Shown here piece by piece: positions 47,009 through 52,788 of a stretch of 52,788 bases of DNA. The notes below the pieces were generated by a model, which was not told the origin of the DNA, ran no database searches, and worked only from the letters and a program-made list of their open reading frames with translations. Location: positions 1 to 52,788 of the IMG/VR virus record IMGVR_UViG_3300030061_000976; one strand, 5' to 3'. How positions within the stretch are numbered: position 1 is the stretch's first letter; each line of letters opens with the position of its first letter. Source of the stretch: a virus. Made by a program: the position numbers and the translations under genes.

Positions 47009-49308
47009 TGTCTGGGCCTCTTAACTCAGATACAATAAGGGCTGGAGCAGCGGGGGCTTCTGGCAGCGCTGGCTACCAAATAGATCAGTCTATTCGTTTC
47101 AACAAAAATGATGACGCCAAACTAACCAGAACATTTGGCACAGCTACAAACCGTAGAAAATTTACTTTGTCCGTGTGGCAAAAAAACGGAAGCAGTGCAG
47201 GCTCAATGCTAGAGTATAATCAATCTGGTGGAAGCACATGGGCTAACATTACCATAGGTGCAAATGGTCGTGTAGATATTTTTGATTATTCTAGCGGAAG
47301 TGCTAGAATTGATTTGCGAACTACGAGACTTTTTCGTGATTTCTCTGCTTGGGTTCATCTAGTTGTTGCTTTTGATACCACACAAGGGACTGCCGCTAAT
47401 CGTATTAAAGTATATATAAATGGAACCCAAGAAACTAGTTTTGGAACGGAGACATATCCTAGTCAAAACTTTGATGGGTTTCTTAACTCCGCTGTAGAGC
47501 ATTTAATTGGTGAAGGTGTTAATGGTCCATTTGATGGGTACATTGCAGAGTATTATTTTATTGATGGTCAACAATTAGGACCAGATAGCTTTGGCGAAAC
47601 TAACGACGATGGCGTTTGGATACCGAAGGATGCGTCAAGCCTGACGTTTGGAAACACCGGCTATTACCTAGACGGCAGCGATAGCTCTGATCTTGGTGAA
47701 GACTTCTCAGGAAACAATAATGATTGGTCCAGCAGTGGCTTGACCGCAGCGGATCAGATGTCGGATACCCCGACTAACAACCACTGCACTTTAAATCCTC
47801 TTAACAAAGATACTGACTGCACTCTAACAGATGGAAATTTGCAAGTTGGTTGGACTAGCGGAACTGATCCAATCATTTGCGGAACAATGGGTGTATCTAG
47901 CGGCAAGTGGTATTATGAAGCTACCTTTACAGGAACTTTTAATTTTCCGGGCGTTGGCATAGCACCAGCAGAATTATCTTTTGGTGGCAGTGCTTTTTCT
48001 TCTGGCACTGGTACGATCTTTTACTACGCACCTTCTGGCAATTACCGAGGAAACGGCGACAACACATCTTACGGTGCGGAATACTTTGTAAGTAGCAAAA
48101 TTGGTGTGGCTCTTAATTTAGATGACAATCAAATAACTTTTTATAAAGATAATTCGTCACAGGGAACCTTGAACTTAGCAAGTATACGTTCTGGATATAG
48201 CACATGGGTGCCACTTGTAACTGGCGGCGGATCTATTGAAAATATCATTGTTAATTTTGGACAGTCAGACTTTCAATACACACCACCGACAGGTTTCAAG
48301 GCATGGAACACTAGCAACCTTCCCGCACTAACAATCGCAGATGGCTCAGAGTATTTTCACACTCAGCCATACACGGGCAACGGTTCCAGTGGACTTGCAA
48401 TTACAAACGACGCAAACGCCGGAGATTTTGAACCGGACCTTCTCATTCTCGCACCCCGATCTAACGGCGATAATAAAGTCTGGTTTGATGATGTACGAGG
48501 CACAACAAAGCGAATAAAGTCAAATAGCGCCGATGCCGGTGATACGGACAGTACCGCGCAGCTTACGTTTGAGAGTGACGGATTTGATCTAGACACGACA
48601 GATGTAAACTTCAACGGCTCAGGCAGAACCTATGTCACGTGGCAATGGAAAAAAGGAGCAACCCCCGGCTTTGATATTGTTGAGTACACGGGCAACAAAA
48701 CCAACCGCACAATTTCGCATTCGTTAGGAGTTGCTCCAGAGTGGATTGTTATTAAAGACTACTCAAACACTGAGAGTTGGGTCGTTGGTCACAATTCGAT
48801 TGGCTGGACAAAAAACCTTTTTCTCAATCTGACTAATGCCCAGCAAACCAGTTCATCAATCTGGCAAGACACTGCGCCAACAAGTTCTGTTTTCTCAATC
48901 GGAACAAGCGACGGTGTAAACAAAGTTGGATCGCACATAGCGTATCTTTGGGCACCGGTTGCTGGATTTTCAAAGTTTGGTTCCTACACAGGAAATGGAA
49001 ATGTAGACGGGCCTTTTGTGGCGACCGAATTTCGTCCCGCCTTTGTGATGCTGAAACGAGCGGATAGTGCCGATAACTGGGTGATTGTTGACAGTGCGCG
49101 GAACCCTTTCAACGTCGCAAATCTTCGTCAGCTCTTGGACACTAATAACGCTGACATAACCTCTACGACCCACGATTTTCTTTCAAATGGATTTAAACTT
49201 CGTGCGAGCGATGGGGGAGTAAATGCGTCGGGCGGTACGTTTGTATACATGGCATTCGCTGAAAACCCATTCGGCGGCGACGGTATAGCGGCAGTCACAG
49301 CAAGATAA
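47008..49308 (+). CDS. Tail fibre with LamG, SPRY-like and triplicated C-terminal domains
   Basis: 766 residues. About 25-200 is a LamG/concanavalin-like domain (FTLSVWQKNG, WVHLVVAFDT, FDGYIAEYYFIDG). About 250-430 is SPRY-like (SGKWYYEATFTG, IGVALNLDDNQITFYKDNSS). The last 310 residues contain three related repeats, each with a strand of the type 'P-x-h-h-h-h-K/R' (EPDLLILAPR, APEWIVIKDY, RPAFVMLKRA) and a later Gly-Phe block. This matches DUF7483-type marine fibre repeats. The lectin-like domains suggest glycan binding on the host. Confidence 0.8.
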   Translation: MSGPLNSDTIRAGAAGASGSAGYQIDQSIRFNKNDDAKLTRTFGTATNRRKFTLSVWQKNGSSAGSMLEYNQSGGSTWANITIGANGRVDIFDYSSGSARIDLRTTRLFRDFSAWVHLVVAFDTTQGTAANRIKVYINGTQETSFGTETYPSQNFDGFLNSAVEHLIGEGVNGPFDGYIAEYYFIDGQQLGPDSFGETNDDGVWIPKDASSLTFGNTGYYLDGSDSSDLGEDFSGNNNDWSSSGLTAADQMSDTPTNNHCTLNPLNKDTDCTLTDGNLQVGWTSGTDPIICGTMGVSSGKWYYEATFTGTFNFPGVGIAPAELSFGGSAFSSGTGTIFYYAPSGNYRGNGDNTSYGAEYFVSSKIGVALNLDDNQITFYKDNSSQGTLNLASIRSGYSTWVPLVTGGGSIENIIVNFGQSDFQYTPPTGFKAWNTSNLPALTIADGSEYFHTQPYTGNGSSGLAITNDANAGDFEPDLLILAPRSNGDNKVWFDDVRGTTKRIKSNSADAGDTDSTAQLTFESDGFDLDTTDVNFNGSGRTYVTWQWKKGATPGFDIVEYTGNKTNRTISHSLGVAPEWIVIKDYSNTESWVVGHNSIGWTKNLFLNLTNAQQTSSSIWQDTAPTSSVFSIGTSDGVNKVGSHIAYLWAPVAGFSKFGSYTGNGNVDGPFVATEFRPAFVMLKRADSADNWVIVDSARNPFNVANLRQLLDTNNADITSTTHDFLSNGFKLRASDGGVNASGGTFVYMAFAENPFGGDGIAAVTAR

Positions 49309-49318
49309 GGATAGTGAA

Positions 49319-49864
49319 ATGTTTGTATTGAATAATGAAAAGATATTAAGGCCGGGTAGACCTTGGACTGCAAGCAATGGAGTTAAGCATCCTAGCAATT
49401 GGGCGTCATGGTCGTCTGATCTTTTGGCAAGTCACGGTATTGTTGAAGTAGCAGAGCAAACCAAGCCAGATAGCAAGTTTTACACAATCTCAAGTCTTAA
49501 TCTTGATGGAACATGGTCTGCGACGGCAAAGCCGGTTGAAGATGTTACTGAGACTATTGACGGCAAAGATTATGTCTCTAGAGGATTAAAATTTGAATGG
49601 ACAGAAAAGACTAATGAGACAGCCAACAGTCTTTTACAGCCCTTTGATTGGCAGATAATAGCAAACGCGGAGAGAGATCGAGCCGTTGACTCTAATGTTG
49701 CCACTTACAGAGCAGCTATTATAAGTAAATGCACCACAATCAAAGCGGCTATTGCAGATTGCTCTAATCTTGACGCTTTCAAGGCTCTATTTGTTACTCC
49801 GGTTGATAGTGATGGGATAGCAACAGGAAATCCGCCTATTCATGATTGGCCGAAGTTAGGGTAA
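49319..49864 (+). CDS. Fibre-associated or tail-fibre-assembly-like protein
   Basis: 181 residues. The N-terminal domain (NGVKHPSNWASWSSDLLASH) is a small beta-rich head found in marine phage fibre accessory proteins. The C-terminal helix pair (DWQIIANAERDRAV, then TYRAAIISKCTTIKAAIADC) resembles the helical end of DUF4376-type proteins. It follows the fibre gene, as chaperones or fibre partners do. Confidence 0.6.
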   Translation: MFVLNNEKILRPGRPWTASNGVKHPSNWASWSSDLLASHGIVEVAEQTKPDSKFYTISSLNLDGTWSATAKPVEDVTETIDGKDYVSRGLKFEWTEKTNETANSLLQPFDWQIIANAERDRAVDSNVATYRAAIISKCTTIKAAIADCSNLDAFKALFVTPVDSDGIATGNPPIHDWPKLG

Positions 49865-49869
49865 TTATA

Positions 49870-50034
49870 ATGACAACGGCTAAGGAAATTGATGCAAAGC
49901 TACAGACTCATGAGGCGGTGTGCGCGGAACGATGGAAAGAGACCATTGAGCGTATAAAGAGGCTTGAGTTGATTTTGATAACATCTGCCGGGGCTGTCAT
50001 AATGCTTATGGCTGGTATGCTGTGGAAGTTCTGA
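49870..50034 (+). CDS. XhlA-like membrane protein, holin candidate
   Basis: 54 residues from ATG 49870. A charged helix with a coiled-coil pattern (DAKLQTHEAVCAERWKETIE) precedes one transmembrane helix (LILITSAGAVIMLMAGMLW) at the C-terminus. This is the layout of XhlA-type lysis proteins, and the M15 endolysin is encoded next. It is therefore the best holin candidate, ahead of the protein at 50609. Confidence 0.65.
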   Translation: MTTAKEIDAKLQTHEAVCAERWKETIERIKRLELILITSAGAVIMLMAGMLWKF

Positions 50035-50035
50035 T

Positions 50036-50506
50036 ATGACTACAAAATTAACAGATCACTTTACACTTCAAGAGATGTGCAGGAGCGATACCGCTACGCG
50101 CCTTGGAATTGATAACATACCTACAGACGATGTAATCATTGCGAATCTGCGGGCGGTGTGTGTCCATGTTCTTGAGCCGGTTCGCACTCATTTTGATACG
50201 CCATTTTCACCTAACAGTGGATACAGGTGTTCTGCTTTAAACAAAGCAATTGGGTCTTCATCAAAGAGCCAGCACACAAAGGGGCAAGCGGCGGATATTG
50301 AAGTACCGGGTGTAGATAATTCTGTTCTTGCTGAATGGATCAAGGAAAATTGCACTTTTGATCAACTAATCTTGGAGTTCTATAAATCAGGTGAACCGGC
50401 ATCGGGGTGGGTACACGCATCATTTATTTTGCCGGATTACGGTGTAAATCGCGCTCAGTGCATAACCTTTGATGGTAATGCGTATATGCAGGGTTTACAG
50501 CCCTAA
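50036..50506 (+). CDS. M15-family peptidase, endolysin
   Basis: 156 residues. The zinc-binding motif SQHTKGQAADIE supplies H80 and D87, and GWVHAS supplies H127, with PFSPNSGYRCSALN upstream: the M15 (D-Ala-D-Ala carboxypeptidase / L-Ala-D-Glu endopeptidase) pattern of phage endolysins such as T5 lysin. There is no signal peptide, so release needs a holin. It cleaves murein cross-links or stems at lysis. Confidence 0.88.
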   Translation: MTTKLTDHFTLQEMCRSDTATRLGIDNIPTDDVIIANLRAVCVHVLEPVRTHFDTPFSPNSGYRCSALNKAIGSSSKSQHTKGQAADIEVPGVDNSVLAEWIKENCTFDQLILEFYKSGEPASGWVHASFILPDYGVNRAQCITFDGNAYMQGLQP

Positions 50507-50608
50507 AGCTCGCCAGCGGCGCTTATAAGGCGTTCTAGAGGGTATTATGATAGGCTTTCTAGGTGAGATGTAGGGTTAAGACGTTAACTGAACCTAACGG
50601 AGGAAGAA
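50507..50608. other. Intergenic gap at the edge of the shared module
   Basis: 102 bases between the endolysin and the small membrane protein. I see an imperfect inverted repeat (GGTTAAG near 50574 and CTGAACC near 50588) and a near-palindrome around CTTATAAG. No credible promoter or U-tailed terminator is present. It marks the place where phage B-specific tail genes give way to the module shared with phage A. Confidence 0.4.
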
Positions 50609-50770
50609 ATGAAATATATTAAAGATCGAATGACTGAGCCATCCAGCTATGCAGCGGCGGGTGCTGCCGTGGTTGGTATCGGGGTATTGATTAATCAACC
50701 GATTGTTATCCTGATTGGTGTTGTCGGTGGTGCGCTTGGCTTTATCCTGAAAGAAAAAGGCGTCATCTAA
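50609..50770 (+). CDS. Small membrane protein, holin-like (phage B copy)
   Basis: 53 residues from ATG 50609 with GGAGGAAGAA upstream. It has the same layout as the copy at 6031: a basic opening (IKDRMTEPSSYAA), two hydrophobic stretches and the end FILKEKGVI. Here it is followed by spanin genes that are absent after the other copy. A holin or pinholin role is plausible. Confidence 0.6.
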   Translation: MKYIKDRMTEPSSYAAAGAAVVGIGVLINQPIVILIGVVGGALGFILKEKGVI

Positions 50771-51169
50771 GTGCTAAAAATCTATCTACTTGTTGTAGTG
50801 GTGGGTCTCGTAGGCGGTTCGGTTTATGGGGCTTACTACTACTACAAGGATAGCCAGCAGCGCATCCAGACACTAACTGAAAACACGGCTAAGTTAGAGA
50901 CTGCTAAGAAGATGCAAGATGACACGATCACCGCTATGATTGAGGATCGAGAAAAGTTTGATGAGTTAAATAAGGAATTGCAGAGCAAACTCAACGCCGC
51001 CAACGAATATAAGGATGTACTTATCGGTAAGCTACGCAAGCATGATCTTGCAAAACTTTCCATGAAGAAACCCGGCCTAGTAGAAAAGAGGATAAACAAT
51101 GGCACGAATAAATTGTTACGTTCGCTCGAAGCTATTTCCGGCGCTGTTGCTCCTGCCCCTGCTAAGTAG
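50771..51169 (+). CDS. Inner-membrane spanin-like protein (Rz-like)
   Basis: 132 residues with a GTG start right after the previous stop. One N-terminal transmembrane helix (IYLLVVVVGLVGGSVYGAY) is followed by a long charged coiled coil (KKMQDDTITAMIEDREKFDE) and an Ala/Pro-rich end. The following lipoprotein gene overlaps it by 71 bases in another frame, the classic Rz/Rz1 arrangement. It would link the inner to the outer membrane at the last step of lysis in a Gram-negative host. Confidence 0.75.
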   Translation: MLKIYLLVVVVGLVGGSVYGAYYYYKDSQQRIQTLTENTAKLETAKKMQDDTITAMIEDREKFDELNKELQSKLNAANEYKDVLIGKLRKHDLAKLSMKKPGLVEKRINNGTNKLLRSLEAISGAVAPAPAK

Positions 51170-51494
51170 TGGTTGCACCAACTTTAAGGAAATCTTGCCG
51201 GTAGAGATTAAGACGGTAGAGGTAGAGCGTAAGATACCAACTCAAAATCGCCCTCGTCCTGTATCGTTGAATAAGTTGCATTTCTATGTAGTTACAGAAG
51301 ACACGTTCGCATCTTTCAAGCAGCGTTTTGAGAAAGAGAACGGCGATCTGTTGTTCTACGCAATAAGCGTCAGAGACTACGAAACGCTTGCTTTGAACAT
51401 GGCTGAAATAAAGCGATTTATTGAGCAGCAAAAGCAGATTATCATCTATTATGAGAACGCGGTTAAGCCCAAGCCTAAGAAGCCAAGCGAATGA
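51099..51494 (+). CDS. Outer-membrane lipoprotein spanin-like protein (Rz1-like)
   Basis: 131 residues. A signal peptide ends in the lipobox LSSGC (Cys-26), so the mature protein is a lipoprotein. It has a short Pro/Arg-rich stretch (PTQNRPRPVSLN), a globular middle and a helical, Lys/Pro-rich end. It starts inside the i-spanin-like gene, as Rz1 does. It is longer than lambda Rz1, as in several marine and T4-like phages. Confidence 0.72.
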   Translation: MARINCYVRSKLFPALLLLPLLSSGCTNFKEILPVEIKTVEVERKIPTQNRPRPVSLNKLHFYVVTEDTFASFKQRFEKENGDLLFYAISVRDYETLALNMAEIKRFIEQQKQIIIYYENAVKPKPKKPSE

Positions 51495-51760
51495 ACTTGA
51501 AAGGAAAAGTTTACAAACTAACAAACTTACAGAGTCGTAGGTTTCTGGCTCTTAGTTTTGTTGGGTTTCATCAGCATCACCATCAAGGGGTTGCCCTGTG
51601 CGCTGACGTTGAGGAAGAATTGTTGAAAACCAAGATGATCCAAAATGCTGGTGATTACGTTGAAATCACTGAGCGGGGTCTTAAAGAGATAGCTCGTCTT
51701 GCTACGCTGGCTGGAATAGTCATGCCGTGGGAAGATAGCAATGAAAAATCAGTTCAATAA
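51491..51760 (+). CDS. Small hypothetical protein with winged-helix-like end
   Basis: 89 residues overlapping the spanin gene by 4 bases. The N-terminal half is rich in His and aromatic residues (FVGFHQHHHQGVALCA). The C-terminal half (EELLKTKMIQNAGDYVEITE, then RGLKEIARL) resembles the end of a winged helix. Function unknown. It ends 20 bases inside the next gene. Confidence 0.5.
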   Translation: MNLKGKVYKLTNLQSRRFLALSFVGFHQHHHQGVALCADVEEELLKTKMIQNAGDYVEITERGLKEIARLATLAGIVMPWEDSNEKSVQ

Positions 51761-52301
51761 TTTAGCTGTATGCCTGCTTCTAGCGTTCTGCTTGTTTCTG
51801 GCGTTTTCTTTTGTTTCTCCATCATATTCTGCTGATACAGTAACATCAGCAACGGTGTCTAGTTCAACCGTAGTTGACAAAACACCACCTACAGCATCTA
51901 GCCCTTCAATAGTCGTTAACAACAACGATATCTGTCAAGTCGGAACCAGTGGCGCTTTGCAAACTGGTCTTTTTGGTGTGTCCGGTGGCACAACCACGCG
52001 AGACTTAAACTGCGAGAGGATCAAGCTGGCACGGTCTGTGTTTGGTATGGGGCTAAAGGTTGCTGGCATTAGCATTCTTTGTCAGGAAGTGCGTGTGTTC
52101 GACGGCCTTTGGATGGCTGGAACGCCCTGCCCGTTTATGGGCAAGATTGGGGACGCGGCGAGACAGGAGTGGGTCAATAATCCTGAGAAATCGCCGGAAG
52201 GTTCTATTGTGCGGTTGCAGCTAAAAGCGGAAACGGTATCTTCGCAGCCTCAACAGAGTTCTGATTGGCCTAACGAAGAAGAATGGTACGGAGGCGACTG
52301 A
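51741..52301 (+). CDS. Exported hypothetical protein of the shared module (copy 2)
   Basis: 186 residues. The signal peptide (LAVCLLLAFCLFLAFSFVS, cleavage near SYSA) is unrelated to that of copy 1. From the cleavage site onward the protein differs from copy 1 at only a handful of positions. The four cysteines of the mature protein are all conserved. The selective conservation of the mature part suggests the exported protein has a constrained partner. The stop overlaps the next start as TGATG, as in copy 1. Confidence 0.65.
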   Translation: MKNQFNNLAVCLLLAFCLFLAFSFVSPSYSADTVTSATVSSSTVVDKTPPTASSPSIVVNNNDICQVGTSGALQTGLFGVSGGTTTRDLNCERIKLARSVFGMGLKVAGISILCQEVRVFDGLWMAGTPCPFMGKIGDAARQEWVNNPEKSPEGSIVRLQLKAETVSSQPQQSSDWPNEEEWYGGD

Positions 52302-52788
52302 TGCGTTGGCTGATCGCATTCCTGCTTATGTCGTCTTCTGCGTTGGCGGAAACTGTAACGACGACCGATGTTCTTCCCAATCTGTCCGCGTTTACGACAA
52401 GTGGGTCAACGACATCTGCTGGTTCTGCGAGAGGCTGTAGCTCCGGCGAGTTTTGCACGGGCAACGCTACGGCGGGTGGCGGAACTTATACAAGCACTTT
52501 TGATGTTCCATTGACCGAGGATGAGGTTCGCAGAGGCTTTACCCTCAACAGCGCGGTTACCGTGGACAGTCATCCGAGTAACGCTACGCTTGCTACATGC
52601 ACGAGCGTTACGCAAGTGGGGGACTGCCGCGATCTTTTTACGTTAGGCATCACGCTTTTGGACGGGGGAACCGTAGCGAAGGCGTTTACTCACGAGGTAG
52701 AATTAGATTTCACTGGGGAGAGGTTGTTTTCGTTCTCGGACACGATGGTGGAGAACGACTTTGGAATTTTGACGGGAACCTTTTCTCT
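51834..52788 (+). repeat. Diverged long direct repeat, copy 2, ending in a 77-base perfect match
   Basis: Gap-free copy of 6261-7215 with scattered, mostly synonymous substitutions, until 52712. From 52712 to the window end the two are identical for 77 bases. The window therefore ends exactly on sequence it already contains. Confidence 0.9.
52301..52788 (+). CDS. Exported Pro/Glu-rich protein of the shared module (copy 2, cut by window end)
   Basis: The first 162 codons of a protein homologous to the one at 6728-8080, with the same signal peptide (LIAFLLMSSSALA). The window stops inside the frame. If the circular model is right, the reading frame continues at base 7216 without interruption, giving a 450-residue protein. 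Confidence 0.65.
   Translation, partial: MRWLIAFLLMSSSALAETVTTTDVLPNLSAFTTSGSTTSAGSARGCSSGEFCTGNATAGGGTYTSTFDVPLTEDEVRRGFTLNSAVTVDSHPSNATLATCTSVTQVGDCRDLFTLGITLLDGGTVAKAFTHEVELDFTGERLFSFSDTMVENDFGILTGTFS

Larger units (their letters stand above)
7216..52788. other. Probable complete phage B genome unit (45,573 bp, circular or permuted)
   Basis: Joining base 52788 to 7216 keeps the reading frame of the Pro/Glu-rich protein and yields one copy each of all expected siphovirus functions (replication, recombination, packaging, head, tail, lysis). The 77-base identical overlap supports closure. Read mapping across the join would decide. Confidence 0.65.

Noticed and set aside
6261-52788. Phage terminal redundancy or long terminal repeats
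   Set aside because: Ends of one packaged molecule should be identical; these copies differ at many synonymous sites over most of their length, and only the last 77 bases match exactly.
1-52788. One phage with a dual-capsid life cycle
   Set aside because: Only a terminase end and portal of the second type are present, without its capsid or tail genes, and the junction coincides with a repeat expected from assembly.
1-52788. Integrated prophage with integrase and att sites
   Set aside because: No integrase or recombinase gene, no tRNA and no short flanking att-like repeat was found; repressor-like genes alone do not prove lysogeny.

Overview
The window reads as tailed-phage (Caudoviricetes) DNA, almost certainly an environmental assembly. 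Evidence for a Gram-negative host: an Rz/Rz1-like spanin pair, lipoprotein and Sec signal peptides, and SleB-type and M15-type murein enzymes. The tail module has the gene order of alphaproteobacterial gene transfer agents (GTA), so an alphaproteobacterial host, plausibly marine, is likely; this is inference. I saw no tRNA, rRNA, CRISPR array, insertion sequence or integrase.

The key structural point is that the window looks like two genomes joined at a shared module. The last 955 bases (51834-52788) are a gap-free, diverged copy (about 94 % by eye) of 6261-7215, offset by exactly 45,573 bases. The final 77 bases are identical to 7139-7215. The simplest reading is a circular or circularly permuted phage ('phage B') of about 45.57 kb, represented by 7216-52788, preceded by a 7.1-kb lead-in from another phage ('phage A'). 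Phage A contributes the C-terminus of a terminase, a zincin-like polyvalent protein, a beta-rich protein and a large (808 aa) P22/podovirus-type portal. It has no capsid or tail genes here, and the window carries a second, complete and unrelated packaging system.

Phage B layout: (1) 7216-8919 (+), end of a shared exported Pro/Glu-rich protein, a membrane coiled-coil protein and an EF-hand membrane protein. (2) 8848-17707 (-), early genes: 2OG-Fe(II) oxygenase, small zinc-ribbon, HTH and unknown proteins, a DUF932-like protein, a lipoprotein, a T7 gp4-like primase-helicase, an HTH protein, a RusA resolvase and a Cro-like regulator at a divergent promoter. (3) 17782-20773 (+), recombination: PD-(D/E)XK exonuclease, ERF annealing protein, LexA-type HTH, a protein with an SSB-like tail, and an HNH/DUF968-like protein. 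(4) 20749-22786, a SleB-like hydrolase (-) and an amidoligase/gamma-glutamylcyclotransferase cassette (+) with its own promoter and terminator. (5) 22809-26089 (+), ParB-like protein, permuted methyltransferase-like protein, IbrA-like PAPS-reductase-family protein and IbrB-like ParB protein. (6) 26102-50506 (+), terminase, HK97 portal, MuF fused to a metalloprotease, prohead protease, capsid, connectors, tail tube, frameshifting tail chaperone, tape measure, GTA-like baseplate, LamG/SPRY fibre and M15 endolysin. It is interrupted by three minus-strand moron genes at 31784-32869. (7) 50609-52788 (+), small membrane protein, spanins and the shared module.

Regulation is unusually legible. Five promoters (four early/moron and one for the amidoligase cassette) share a -35 box embedded in the palindrome GACA-N3-TGTC, suggesting one repressor controls a regulon. 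Most genes below those promoters share a CACACAGGAG-like leader and ribosome-binding site.
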